NCBI GenBank assembly: GCA_035295845.1
Contig: DATGIF010000026.1
Span: 9,732-73,731, forward strand
Direction of reading: 5' to 3'
From: Palsa-892 sp035295845
GTDB taxonomy: Bacteria; Pseudomonadota; Alphaproteobacteria; Rhizobiales; Xanthobacteraceae
DNA: 64,000 nucleotides
The notes beneath the pieces were generated by a model, which was not told where the DNA came from, searched no databases, and saw nothing but the letters and a program-made list of their open reading frames with translations. Each line of letters starts with the position of its first letter. Positions within the stretch are counted from its first letter, which is position 1. Both the position numbers and the translations under genes were made by a program. Below are positions 51,188 to 59,655 of the stretch, one piece after another.

Positions 51188-52669
51188 TTAATCCTTCGGA
51201 ATGGTCCGCTTCGCGTAAGGGAACCAGTCGGGCTTCCGCTCCTGCACATAGTCGAGGTGCACGTGCTTTGGCTCGCGGAAGGCATCCAGTCCTTCTGCGC
51301 CGAGTTCGCGCCCGATTCCGGAATGACGCATGCCGCCGAAGGGTGCGGCGTTGTTGTCGGCCAAAGGATCGTTGATCCAGAAGCTTCCGGCCTTGATGTT
51401 TTCCATCGCCTTCATCGCAAGCTCCAGGCTCTTCGTGTAGATCGTGGCGCCGAGGCCATATTCGGAATCATTCGCCTTCTCGATCGCTTCATTCGCGTCC
51501 TTCACGTAAAAGATCGTGACTACCGGTCCGAACAACTCTTCGGTGGTGGCGATGCCGCCATGCTTGGCGCCGGCGACGACGGTCGGCTGGAAGAAGTGTC
51601 CCTTGAGCCCGTCGGGCTGATAACGCTTGCCGCCCGCCAGGAGCTTCGCGCCTTCGCCGAGCACGGTCGCGATCTGCTTTTCGAGTTTCTCTACCGCGTC
51701 TGAAGAAATCAGCGGCCCCATGTCGGTTTTCGGATCCATGGGGTTGCCGACCTTCAGCGTCTTCACGTGCTCAACGACACGTTTGGTGAATTCCTGCGCG
51801 AGCGATTCGACCACATAGATGCGCTTCGACGAGGTGCAGACCTGGCCCGCGTTCAGGAGCCGCGCCCATACGGCGCCTTGCACCGCCACGTCGAGATCGG
51901 CGTCTTCGAAGACGAGGAGGGGATCGATGCCGCCGAGTTCAAGATTGATTTTCTTGAGCTGTGCGCCAGCGGTCGAAGCAATCTGCTTGCCCACGGCCGT
52001 CGAGCCGGTGAAGGCGATCATGTCGACATCGGGATGATTGAGAAGCGTCTTTCCGGTGTCGCCGGCGCCGGTCACGATATTGACCACGCCCGGCGGCAAT
52101 ACGTCGTAACATTCGCCGAGCAGCAATCCCGAAAGCGGGTTCTGGTGCGGCGGCTTGCAGACGACCGTATTGCCGGCGGCAATCGCGGGCGCGACCTTCC
52201 ACGCCGTCAACAGAAGCGGGAAGTTGAAAGGCGCGATGCACGCCACCACGCCATAAGGCTCCTTGCGGACGAAATTCACCTGATGATCGGCGCCTGGTGG
52301 CACGGTGATGCCCATGGATGAACGACCGACCTCGGCGAAGTAGTCGAAGCTTTCTGCCACCCATTGCACGCAATCGGTGGATTCGATAAGCGGCTTTCCC
52401 GTTTCCTGCGTCATCTGCGTCGCAATCGCTTTTTTCTTCGCGCGAATGCGGTTTGCGACCTCGTGCAGAAGCTCCGCTTTGGTCACGCCCGACATCTTCC
52501 ACCACGCATGTTGCGCTGCGCGCGCGGCTTTGACGGCGGCGTTCACATCGGCTTCGCCGCACGCCGGTACGCTGTCGAGCGCCTCCAGCGTCGCGGGATT
52601 ATGCACCTCGATGGTCGAATTCGATTTTGCTTCGACGAACTTGCCGTTGATCAGGATCGGTCGGGCCAT
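51188..52669 (-). CDS. NAD(P)-dependent aldehyde dehydrogenase
   Basis: The 493-residue protein shows the ALDH superfamily pattern: Ala-Pro-Phe-Asn-Phe-Pro, Lys-Pro-Pro-His-Gln-Asn, Phe-Thr-Gly-Ser-Thr-Ala-Val-Gly, catalytic Glu in Leu-Glu-Leu-Gly-Gly-Ile-Asp-Pro and nucleophile Cys in Ala-Gly-Gln-Val-Cys-Thr-Ser-Ser. It ends with Pro-Phe-Gly-Gly-Met-Arg-His-Ser-Gly-Ile-Gly-Arg-Glu. The Ile-Asp after Gly-Gly (usual Lys or Asn) is a small deviation. It is divergent from the SDR gene across 77 bases. Substrate unknown. Confidence 0.94.
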   Translation of the reverse strand: MARPILINGKFVEAKSNSTIEVHNPATLEALDSVPACGEADVNAAVKAARAAQHAWWKMSGVTKAELLHEVANRIRAKKKAIATQMTQETGKPLIESTDCVQWVAESFDYFAEVGRSSMGITVPPGADHQVNFVRKEPYGVVACIAPFNFPLLLTAWKVAPAIAAGNTVVCKPPHQNPLSGLLLGECYDVLPPGVVNIVTGAGDTGKTLLNHPDVDMIAFTGSTAVGKQIASTAGAQLKKINLELGGIDPLLVFEDADLDVAVQGAVWARLLNAGQVCTSSKRIYVVESLAQEFTKRVVEHVKTLKVGNPMDPKTDMGPLISSDAVEKLEKQIATVLGEGAKLLAGGKRYQPDGLKGHFFQPTVVAGAKHGGIATTEELFGPVVTIFYVKDANEAIEKANDSEYGLGATIYTKSLELAMKAMENIKAGSFWINDPLADNNAAPFGGMRHSGIGRELGAEGLDAFREPKHVHLDYVQERKPDWFPYAKRTIPKD

Positions 52670-52746
52670 TCTCTGCTCCCCACGGCGATCAGGTATTTTT
52701 CTTTGATCGAGCCTTTGATCGCATCGCCTATCAATATAGAGTAGGC

Positions 52747-53484
52747 ATGGAACGCGGAAGACAACAATCCTTGAGCAAAGCCGTCGATTTTCGTGATCGC
52801 CATGTCGTCGTCACCGGCGGCACCGGCGCGCTGGGCAGCGCCGTAGTCGGCGCTCTTCTGGAGGCGGGGGCTTCCTGCCATGTTCCCTTTTTCGTCGAGG
52901 CGGGAACGAAAGATTTCCCGCATCGCGAAAATCCGCGCGTGAAGCTCATTGCCACCAGCTCGCTTACCGACGAAGCCGAGGTGACACGCCTGTTCGACAC
53001 CGTTCCCAATCCATGGGCTTCGATCCATCTCGTCGGCGGCTTTGCCATGAGCACGGTCAGCGACACCGACAAGGCCGCGCTCATGCAGCAGATCGATACG
53101 AACCTGGTCACCTGCTTTCTTTGCTGTCGCGCGGCCGTGCAAGCGATGACGCGCGGCAGGGCAGGCGGCCGCATCGTCAATGTAACCTCGCGTCCCGGGA
53201 TCGAATGGCGCACGGGCGCGGGTCTTGCCGCCTACGCCGCGAGCAAAGCCGCGGTCGCGGCGCTGACGGTGGCGCTCGCGGAAGAAGTCGTGAAGGACGG
53301 CATTCTCGTGAACGCCGTCGCGCCTTCGATCATGGACACGCCGGCCAATCGTGCGGCGATGCCGAAGGCGGATTACTCCGCCTGGCCGAAGGTGGACGAA
53401 GTGTCGCAGGCGATTTTGTTTCTCGCCTCGCCCGATAACAAAGTCACACGCGGCGCGATCGCTACGGTCTACGGGCGTGCGTGA
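52747..53484 (+). CDS. short-chain dehydrogenase/reductase
   Basis: The 245-residue protein has the NAD(P) motif Val-Thr-Gly-Gly-Thr-Gly-Ala-Leu-Gly near residue 23, and the catalytic Tyr-Ala-Ala-Ser-Lys near 160 with Ser in Asn-Val-Thr-Ser. SDR enzymes interconvert alcohols and ketones. Divergent from the aldehyde dehydrogenase, with which it may share a pathway. Its stop overlaps the ATG of a DoxX remnant. Confidence 0.92.
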   Translation: MERGRQQSLSKAVDFRDRHVVVTGGTGALGSAVVGALLEAGASCHVPFFVEAGTKDFPHRENPRVKLIATSSLTDEAEVTRLFDTVPNPWASIHLVGGFAMSTVSDTDKAALMQQIDTNLVTCFLCCRAAVQAMTRGRAGGRIVNVTSRPGIEWRTGAGLAAYAASKAAVAALTVALAEEVVKDGILVNAVAPSIMDTPANRAAMPKADYSAWPKVDEVSQAILFLASPDNKVTRGAIATVYGRA

Positions 53485-53630
53485 TGCGCTTCGCGGGGTT
53501 CATGACCGCGGGTTATGCGAACCAGGTGCAGGCCCTGAAGAAGCTCGCCATCATGGGCGGGCTTCTGGCCTTCGCTGTTATGGGCGCGGGCCGCTATTCG
53601 GCGGACGAGCTCCTGGCCAGGCGTTCGTAA
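53484..53630 (+). pseudogene. C-terminal remnant of a DoxX-family membrane protein
   Basis: The 48-residue frame begins at an ATG overlapping the SDR stop and reads Phe-Met-Thr-Ala-Gly-Tyr-Ala-Asn-Gln and Leu-Lys-Lys-Leu-Ala-Ile-Met-Gly-Gly-Leu-Leu-Ala. It then reads Met-Gly-Ala-Gly-Arg-Tyr-Ser-Ala-Asp, which is the end of DoxX proteins. The first three helices are absent. It could be expressed as a short membrane peptide, but a remnant is more likely. Confidence 0.55.
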
Positions 53631-53642
53631 TCGCCAGCCGTC

Positions 53643-55058
53643 TCAGTGCCGCGTCAGGCGCTCGGCGAGCGTCCTGCCGCTCGGCGCGACGCCTGTGCGC
53701 TCCGCCTTCTGGTCGATGTTCCAGTAGGCGCGCTGGATGTAGTGGACGCCGAGGAAGCGGAACGGCTCGATCTCCCAATTGGGCGAGCGGTGATTGACGC
53801 AAGGAAGCCCCGTGATTTCCGACTTCGTGCCGGTGATGAGATCGGCGAGTACCCGGCCGGCAAGATTGGTGGTCGCAACGCCGTTGCCGACATAGCCGCG
53901 CGCGCTGGCGACGCCCGATTTCGGATCAAACGACATTGTCGGCATGAAGTCGCGTGGCGCGCCGAGGGGGCCGCCCCAGGCGTGCGTAAAACGGATATCT
54001 TTCAGGCGCGGGAACCACGTCCGCACGCTTTCCTGAAACATGCGGATCGTCGGCTCGTGCCGGTCGTATTCGTCCTCGATGCGCGAGCCGAAATGATAGG
54101 GCGCGCCGCGCCCGCCAAAGAGAATGCGCCCGTCGGCGGTCTTCGCCGTGTATTCGATGGTGAGGCGGCAGGAGTCGACGCATTCGCGGCTCTTCCAGCC
54201 GATCTCCGTCCAGTCCGCCGCCGAAAGCGGCTCGGTGAGCGTCATCAGCGAATAGACCGGAATCAGGCTGCGATGCGTCTTTGTCAACCGCGAGAGATAG
54301 GCTTCGCCGCAAAGAACGATCGTCTTTGCCCGCACCTTGCCGCGCGCTGTGTGGAGCGATGGAGAATTTCCTGTTGTGAAATCGGTGACTTCAGTCTGTT
54401 CGTAGATTTTTGCGCCGCGCTTTTCGACCGCGCGCGCGAGTCCGCGCACCAGGCGGCCCGGATGGATATTGGCCGCATCCTTGTAATAGATCGCGCCGAG
54501 TACGCCCGCGATCCTGACATGCGCATCGGCGCCAGCTTTGTCGAGTAATTCGACGCGGTCGCCGAGGCCGAGCTCTTCGAATTCCGCATGGGTGTCGCGC
54601 ACGGCCGGCAATTGCTGCGGCCCGCGCGCTACCGTCATGCCGCCGCCCTTGACGAAATGAATGTCGATTCCTTCCGCCGTGGCGACGCGCGCGACTTCAT
54701 CCACCGAAGCCGCCATCGCGCGATAGAGCGAAACCGCCGCCTCGCGCCCGTAACGCTCCGCGATCGCTCCGGGGCTCACCGGGAAGTGCGCGGTGCACCA
54801 TGAGCCGTTGCGCCCGGAGGCGCCGAAGCCCGCGATTTCCTTTTCGATGATCGCGATCTTCAGCGACGGCTGCCGCGCCAGAAGATAATACGCGGTCCAT
54901 AATCCCGAATAGCCAGCGCCAAGGATCGCCACATCGACGTCGATGGATTGGTCCAATGCCGGCCGCGGCGTGAGATCGTCGCCGCAAGTCTCGAGCCAAA
55001 AGCTGTAGGCGGCGTAATTCTTCATCGAATAACTGTGCCGATCGCGTACATCGCTCAA
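53643..55058 (-). CDS. FAD-dependent oxidoreductase, DAO/PuuB type
   Basis: The 471-residue protein has the FAD motif Val-Ala-Ile-Leu-Gly-Ala-Gly-Tyr-Ser-Gly-Leu-Trp near residue 45, Gly-Ala-Ser-Gly-Arg-Asn-Gly-Ser-Trp, and the C-terminal Tyr-Val-Gly-Asn-Gly-Val. This resembles gamma-glutamylputrescine oxidase and related amine/amino-acid oxidases of the DAO family. Its ATG overlaps the stop of the Rieske/flavin gene by 4 bases. In this operon it could oxidise an amine and feed electrons to the Rieske proteins, which is inference. Confidence 0.9.
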   Translation of the reverse strand: MSDVRDRHSYSMKNYAAYSFWLETCGDDLTPRPALDQSIDVDVAILGAGYSGLWTAYYLLARQPSLKIAIIEKEIAGFGASGRNGSWCTAHFPVSPGAIAERYGREAAVSLYRAMAASVDEVARVATAEGIDIHFVKGGGMTVARGPQQLPAVRDTHAEFEELGLGDRVELLDKAGADAHVRIAGVLGAIYYKDAANIHPGRLVRGLARAVEKRGAKIYEQTEVTDFTTGNSPSLHTARGKVRAKTIVLCGEAYLSRLTKTHRSLIPVYSLMTLTEPLSAADWTEIGWKSRECVDSCRLTIEYTAKTADGRILFGGRGAPYHFGSRIEDEYDRHEPTIRMFQESVRTWFPRLKDIRFTHAWGGPLGAPRDFMPTMSFDPKSGVASARGYVGNGVATTNLAGRVLADLITGTKSEITGLPCVNHRSPNWEIEPFRFLGVHYIQRAYWNIDQKAERTGVAPSGRTLAERLTRH

Positions 55059-56170
55059 TCGCGGTCCATGACGTCAGCCATGACCGGGCGGCCCTTGATA
55101 CCGCCGCGCTCGGCGACCGGGACCATAGGCATGTCGGACTTGAGCAGCCGGTCGGCAAGTTCGAGACACCGATGCGCGAGCGCCGCCGCGCCCCGGGCGA
55201 GCGCTTTCGACTCGCGCACGATGCGCACGTTGTTTTCCATATCCTCGTGCGACCAGCCGCGCGAATGCGCAATGTAGGGAAATTGCGGAAAGAAGAAGCC
55301 GAGTTCGGCGAAAAAGGAGAGCATGGAACCCGCGACGCCCTGGATGTTGTCCTGGCCGCCGACGATGATGAATCCCGCCACCTTGTTGTGAATGAGCTGG
55401 TCTTCTTTGTTGGCAACATCCACTTGCACGCAGTTCAGCCGCTCCACCATCTTGAAATAAAGTGACGAGGCGGCGCCCCAGCGGATAGGCGTCGCGACGA
55501 TGACCGCATCGCCCCAATGCACGAGCGCCTCATAGACCTGATCCATCTCATCCTTCGAATCCATCTGCGTGATCGAGCAGGGCCACGTGCAGGCGCGGAG
55601 GCTCTTGGAGAAATAACCCTCGCAGGTGCGAAACTTCAGCGTGTTCAGCGTGATCAAGCGCGTCTCGGCGCCTGATTTCTTCGCGGCCGCGAGCGCGTGC
55701 CCGAGGAGATGATCGGAGCCGGAAAAACGCGGATTGCCCGCATCCATGGCCGTGGTCGAAATGCCGACGAGGCGGAGCGGCCCGGGCGTGCGAACGGGCT
55801 TGCGCGCCAAGGGATGCGGCTCGTGCGACAACTTGTTGCGCTTGGTGGGGTTCGCCACATCAACAAGCACGCGACCCTTCTCGACCTTCACCGGAAACGA
55901 CGGAACACAATCCTCTTCGAATCCGGGTTCGCCCTTGCCGGTAACACGGTGGAATTTCCAATTGTGCCAGGGACAGACGATGTAATCGCCATCGAGGCGG
56001 CCTTCGCCGAGCGGTCCGCCGACATGATTGCAGGCGTGGGAAACCGCGCCGAACACGCCGTCCTTGAAGGAGACCGCGAGGGCAGCACCTTTCGCTTTGA
56101 CCGGCCGGCAAGATTGCTTCGAAAGTTCGGCGGCGGAGCCGACATCGGTCCAATCTGGTTCTCTGGCCAT
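55055..56170 (-). CDS. Rieske [2Fe-2S] / flavodoxin-like NAD(P)H-FMN reductase fusion
   Basis: The 371-residue protein has an N-terminal Rieske domain (1-110): ligands Cys47, His49 and Cys66, His69 in Cys-Asn-His and Cys-Pro-Trp-His. After a linker, a C-terminal flavodoxin-like/NADPH-dependent FMN reductase fold starts at about 130 (Leu-Val-Gly-Ile-Ser-Thr-Thr). It continues Ile-Val-Ala-Thr-Pro-Ile-Arg-Trp-Gly-Ala-Ala-Ser. Two redox modules in one soluble chain can pass electrons between flavin and Fe-S. No signal peptide. It starts 30 bases after the membrane/Rieske gene and overlaps the DAO-type gene. Confidence 0.88.
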   Translation of the reverse strand: MAREPDWTDVGSAAELSKQSCRPVKAKGAALAVSFKDGVFGAVSHACNHVGGPLGEGRLDGDYIVCPWHNWKFHRVTGKGEPGFEEDCVPSFPVKVEKGRVLVDVANPTKRNKLSHEPHPLARKPVRTPGPLRLVGISTTAMDAGNPRFSGSDHLLGHALAAAKKSGAETRLITLNTLKFRTCEGYFSKSLRACTWPCSITQMDSKDEMDQVYEALVHWGDAVIVATPIRWGAASSLYFKMVERLNCVQVDVANKEDQLIHNKVAGFIIVGGQDNIQGVAGSMLSFFAELGFFFPQFPYIAHSRGWSHEDMENNVRIVRESKALARGAAALAHRCLELADRLLKSDMPMVPVAERGGIKGRPVMADVMDRD

Positions 56171-56200
56171 GGCGAAAATGCTCCCCTTATTTATTGATTG

Positions 56201-57241
56201 TCATCCGATGTTGATCGCCGCGGGCGTGCCTGCCGCGAGCGGCTCCGGATGAACTTCGATGATGCCATTTCGCAAGCGCACGCGGTAGGTCGGAAGCTTC
56301 TCGGTGAAGGGCGGCGGCGCGCATCCGTCCCTCAATTTATATTGATAGCCATGCCAGGGGCAGGTCACGAGCCCGTCAACGATACAACCCTCGCCGATCG
56401 GACCGTTCTGATGGGCGCAGAGATTGCTGAGCGCGCCGACTTCCTGACCATCGCGGAAGACGGCGATGCGCTCGCCCCCGGGGGCCGCGATGATCGTAGC
56501 GCCTTTATCGGGGATTGATCGCGGCGGCCCCACCGCGAGCCAGCCGTCGTCTCCGGCAGGCGCGCCGAGGTCGCGTTTTCGCTCGCGCCAGCCCGCTACA
56601 AGATGAAGCGTGGTGACGCAGAGGAACGCCGTACCCAGCATGATCGGGATCACCGGGCCGCGCTTGTCCTGCATCACGCCAAGCGCAACATGCAACAGCA
56701 CCAGCCCATAGGCGGCGTAAACCGCCATGTGCATCGCCTTCCAGACGGGCGGCGTCAGCAAATTCAGCCAATAGTCGTGGCTCGTGGCGGCCAGCAGCAA
56801 TAAAATGAGCAGCGCCCCGAGGCCGAGGATTTTGAACGGGAAGCCGATGAATTTTCCGTAGGCCGCCCAGTTGGTGAGTTCGTTCACGAGATAGGGCATC
56901 GCATTCAGCCAATAGAACCACAGCACCATCAGCGAGGCATGGACGAGCGCGACGAAGAACAGCAAAACGCCGAAATGCCGCCGGTTATAGAGGAGTTTCA
57001 GGAATCGGCGATCGAGCCTCGCGAGCGGTCCGATCGAGAGGATCAGCGACAGCATGAGAAACGCGCAAGTGCCGGTGGCGGCGATGCCGAGATCGATCCA
57101 GGCCGGCACGTCTTTCGGCGGATCGAGCGACGACCCGATGATCAGAAAGCCCGTGAGATAGAATGCGACAGCGGCCAGGAGAACGCCGTCGTAAATGTAT
57201 TTGTCGCGGTTCCACATGACCGCCTGGTAGCCGCCGCTCAT
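56201..57241 (-). CDS. ferric-reductase-like membrane cytochrome / Rieske fusion
   Basis: The 346-residue protein has about six membrane helices (residues 17-225). Two helices carry spaced His pairs, Arg-Arg-His-Phe-Gly-Val with a later Leu-Val-His-Ala and His-Met-Ala-Val-Tyr with a later Leu-Leu-His-Val, matching b-heme binding in ferric-reductase/MsrQ-like domains. A C-terminal Rieske domain has Cys275, His277 and Cys294, His297 (Cys-Ala-His and Cys-Pro-Trp-His). The Rieske tail likely faces the cytoplasm and could exchange electrons with the next gene's product. The ATG shares its A with the stop of the 45-residue gene. Confidence 0.88.
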   Translation of the reverse strand: MSGGYQAVMWNRDKYIYDGVLLAAVAFYLTGFLIIGSSLDPPKDVPAWIDLGIAATGTCAFLMLSLILSIGPLARLDRRFLKLLYNRRHFGVLLFFVALVHASLMVLWFYWLNAMPYLVNELTNWAAYGKFIGFPFKILGLGALLILLLLAATSHDYWLNLLTPPVWKAMHMAVYAAYGLVLLHVALGVMQDKRGPVIPIMLGTAFLCVTTLHLVAGWRERKRDLGAPAGDDGWLAVGPPRSIPDKGATIIAAPGGERIAVFRDGQEVGALSNLCAHQNGPIGEGCIVDGLVTCPWHGYQYKLRDGCAPPPFTEKLPTYRVRLRNGIIEVHPEPLAAGTPAAINIG

Positions 57242-57378
57242 TATTTGCTCTCGCTCGCGGTCGGCGTATCGGCGGCCGGCGGCGGCCGCAGGTAGAGCGC
57301 CATCGCGAGGCCAAATCCGATCACCAGAGCGAAGACCGGCCAGAAGGCGCGATGAACCAATCGGTGTTTGCGCGTCAT
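57241..57378 (-). CDS. small single-span membrane protein (45 aa) of the redox operon
   Basis: The 45-residue protein has a basic start (Met-Thr-Arg-Lys-His-Arg), one membrane helix (about 9-27, Phe-Trp-Pro-Val-Phe-Ala-Leu-Val) and a polar Pro-rich tail. Its ATG overlaps the previous stop (ATGA) and its stop TAA shares a base with the next ATG, so it is a genuine cistron. It may be an accessory subunit of the membrane cytochrome. Confidence 0.68.
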   Translation of the reverse strand: MTRKHRLVHRAFWPVFALVIGFGLAMALYLRPPPAADTPTASESK

Positions 57379-57587
57379 CGGCGGCTTCGCGCTTGCAGCC
57401 AGCGGCCGAGGACCAACGGCCACAGAATGATCGAGCCGGGCAGGATGAGGATGCGCGCGCCGATGCTGACAGGGATCGGGTGCGCGAGCGCCTGTGTCAC
57501 GCCAAAGAGCACGAACAAAATACCAATGACGATACCGGCCGCGACATAGAGCGCGAGTGCGAACAGCAGGATCGCGGCAATGCTCAT
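57375..57587 (-). CDS. small two-span membrane protein (70 aa) heading the redox operon
   Basis: The 70-residue protein has two hydrophobic segments (about 2-29 and 42-58) separated by His-Pro-Ile-Pro-Val-Ser-Ile-Gly-Ala-Arg. It starts at ATG 57587; a longer frame to 58094 overlaps the divergent gene and is not convincing. The stop overlaps the next ATG by 4 bases. It is the first gene of the five-gene operon; no family is recognised. Confidence 0.68.
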   Translation of the reverse strand: MSIAAILLFALALYVAAGIVIGILFVLFGVTQALAHPIPVSIGARILILPGSIILWPLVLGRWLQARSRR

Positions 57588-57695
57588 TCGAGTGTCTCGA
57601 CCGGTAATCAAAATGTTATCGCGACGGAAGTCTGCCCCAGCTATTCCGCTGTTACAATTGTTGCGGATACTGCGTGATCGCACAGAGGAAGCGCC

Positions 57696-58562
57696 ATGGC
57701 CCGACAGGACGAGGAAAGCCTTCGCAATCGCAAACGCGAAGGGCTGCGCGAGGCCCGCCTGCAGGCGCACTATGCGGTGCAATGGCTTGGGCGCTTCGGT
57801 GGCGCGTTCGTTTCGCCTGAGCCCGACTACAGCCATACCAGCATGGACTGGCACGATTCGCTGCCGGGTCTTGCCACCAAGGCGCTGAAGGACGGAACGC
57901 GGCTCGGCCTTCGGATCAGTGATCTTTTGTTTGTGTTCCTCGGCAAGGACGGCGCGCCGATCAAATCGAGCTCCTATCCCTTGGACGGACGCACGGACAA
58001 AGACGTGCGCCAATGGCTTGGCAAGGAACTCGGCGCGCGCGGAATGGACGCGGCCACTCTCGACAAAATAGCGCCTTACGAAATTCCCGCGCACGCGATC
58101 GCCAAAGGTGCCGCGTACGACGTCCGCAAAGCAGGCGGTTCATTGGGCGAACTCGAAGGATGGTTTGCCGCTGCGCACTCGGCGCTCGAAAAAATTCGGC
58201 GGCAGATGAGCAAGCGCTCGCTCTCGGCCTCGCCGGTGCGCGGCTGGCCGCATCATTTCGATATCGCGACGCTGATTTCGCTCGACGCGGGCGGCGGCGA
58301 GCACGGGCGCTCGGTCAATGCAGGACTGTCGCCGGGCGATGAGTATTATAACGAGCCCTATTATTATGTGAGCCCGTATCCGCATCCCGCGCCCGCAACA
58401 TTGCCGTCCTTATCGGGAATTGGTCACTGGCATACGAAGGATTTTACCGCGGCGATCGCCACCATGTTTGAAATCGCGGACGGCAAAAATAAGAATATCG
58501 AAGCTGCAGCGGATGATTTCCTGCAAGAAGCCGTCGATAAATCGATCAAGATTCTCGGCTGA
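57696..58562 (+). CDS. uncharacterised soluble protein (288 aa)
   Basis: I do not firmly recognise the family. The protein has a Trp/Asp/His pattern: Thr-Ser-Met-Asp-Trp-His-Asp-Ser-Leu, Gly-Trp-Pro-His-His-Phe-Asp-Ile-Ala-Thr-Leu, Gly-Leu-Ser-Pro-Gly-Asp-Glu-Tyr-Tyr-Asn-Glu-Pro-Tyr-Tyr-Tyr-Val-Ser-Pro-Tyr-Pro, and Gly-His-Trp-His-Thr. These conserved-looking His, Asp and aromatic residues resemble DUF5996-type proteins, a loose impression only. No signal peptide or membrane helix. It is divergent from the redox operon across 108 bases and convergent with the amidohydrolase. Confidence 0.7.
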   Translation: MARQDEESLRNRKREGLREARLQAHYAVQWLGRFGGAFVSPEPDYSHTSMDWHDSLPGLATKALKDGTRLGLRISDLLFVFLGKDGAPIKSSSYPLDGRTDKDVRQWLGKELGARGMDAATLDKIAPYEIPAHAIAKGAAYDVRKAGGSLGELEGWFAAAHSALEKIRRQMSKRSLSASPVRGWPHHFDIATLISLDAGGGEHGRSVNAGLSPGDEYYNEPYYYVSPYPHPAPATLPSLSGIGHWHTKDFTAAIATMFEIADGKNKNIEAAADDFLQEAVDKSIKILG

Positions 58563-58565
58563 GCG

Positions 58566-59630
58566 TCATAGTCCAAGCAATCGTTTGGCGTTACCACCCG
58601 CGATCGCGGCGATCGTCGCGGGATCGAATGCTTCGGCCGACGCTACGTGGCCGATCGGATCGTATTCGCCCATGTCGAACGGATAATCCGTTCCCATGAG
58701 GATTTTGTCGGCGCCGAACACGCGCACCAGAGTCTCCAGCTGGTGCGGCGTGAAGACCACCGTGTCGAAATAAATCTTCTTCAGGTACGAAGTCGGCGGA
58801 TGCGGCAGGGCCGCCTTTGCGTCCGACCGCGCCCCCCAGGCGTGATCGATGCGGCCGGAATAGGCGGGAAGATAGCCGCCGCCATGGACGGCAAGAATTT
58901 TCAATTTCGGATGGCGTTCCAGCACGCCGTCGAAAATGAGGTTGTGCAGCGCGAGGGTCGTCTCGAATGGGTTGCCGACTACGTTGTTGAAGTAGTGCCG
59001 CGTCAGCCGTCTGCCTTCGGTGAAACCGTTCGGATGAATGAGGACAAGCGCGCCGAGCTCCTCCGCCTTTTCCCAGAACGGCGCATAGGCGGGATCGGAA
59101 ATCTCGTTACCGGCGACGTTGGTCAGAATCTGCACACCCTTGAATTTGAGTTCGCGCATGAGGCGCGCGAGCTCCGTTGCAGCTTCTTTCCCGTCCTGCA
59201 TCGGCACGGTGCCGAGTGCGGCGAAGCGATCGGGTTTTTTTGCAACATAGTCGGCGATGCCGTCATTCACCATGCGCGCGGCGGGGACCGCGATCTCGAC
59301 CGGCAACGTCGTGTAGCATTGCGGCGGCGGAGGCATCACAAGCTGCATGTCGAGGCCCATCGCCTCCATGTCTTTGAACCGTTCGTCGTATTGCGTCATG
59401 CGCGAGCGGCGGTCGGCTTCCTGCTTCTGGTTCAGCGCCTTGGTGTCAGGCGTGGCGAAATGCGCGAGCGGAATCGTCGAAAGGTCAAGGTGCGGCGCGA
59501 CGAACGCCGCTGCCGCCGGCACCGCCACATGCGAGTGAATGTCGATGGTCGTGCTCTTCGGCCGGATTTCGCGACCGGGCCGCCCGTGCTTGCGGGCGGC
59601 CGTCGGCGCATATTGATTGCTGGGCTGCAA
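58566..59630 (-). CDS. ACMSD-like amidohydrolase/decarboxylase
   Basis: The 354-residue protein has the family metal ligands: His-Ser-His in Ile-Asp-Ile-His-Ser-His, His in Val-Leu-Ile-His-Pro-Asn-Gly, His in Ala-Val-His-Gly-Gly-Gly, and Asp in Met-Gly-Thr-Asp-Tyr-Pro. Members (ACMSD, gamma-resorcylate decarboxylase, amidohydrolase_2) decarboxylate or hydrolyse aromatic acids and derivatives. A TTG start at 59630 is preferred: AGGGAG precedes it and it lies 25 bases after the LivF stop; the longer ATG at 59699 would overlap that gene. It is the last gene of the third Liv operon, so it may act on the imported compound. Confidence 0.86.
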   Translation of the reverse strand: MQPSNQYAPTAARKHGRPGREIRPKSTTIDIHSHVAVPAAAAFVAPHLDLSTIPLAHFATPDTKALNQKQEADRRSRMTQYDERFKDMEAMGLDMQLVMPPPPQCYTTLPVEIAVPAARMVNDGIADYVAKKPDRFAALGTVPMQDGKEAATELARLMRELKFKGVQILTNVAGNEISDPAYAPFWEKAEELGALVLIHPNGFTEGRRLTRHYFNNVVGNPFETTLALHNLIFDGVLERHPKLKILAVHGGGYLPAYSGRIDHAWGARSDAKAALPHPPTSYLKKIYFDTVVFTPHQLETLVRVFGADKILMGTDYPFDMGEYDPIGHVASAEAFDPATIAAIAGGNAKRLLGL

Positions 59631-59655
59631 GATTTCGCTCCCTGATTGACGATCT

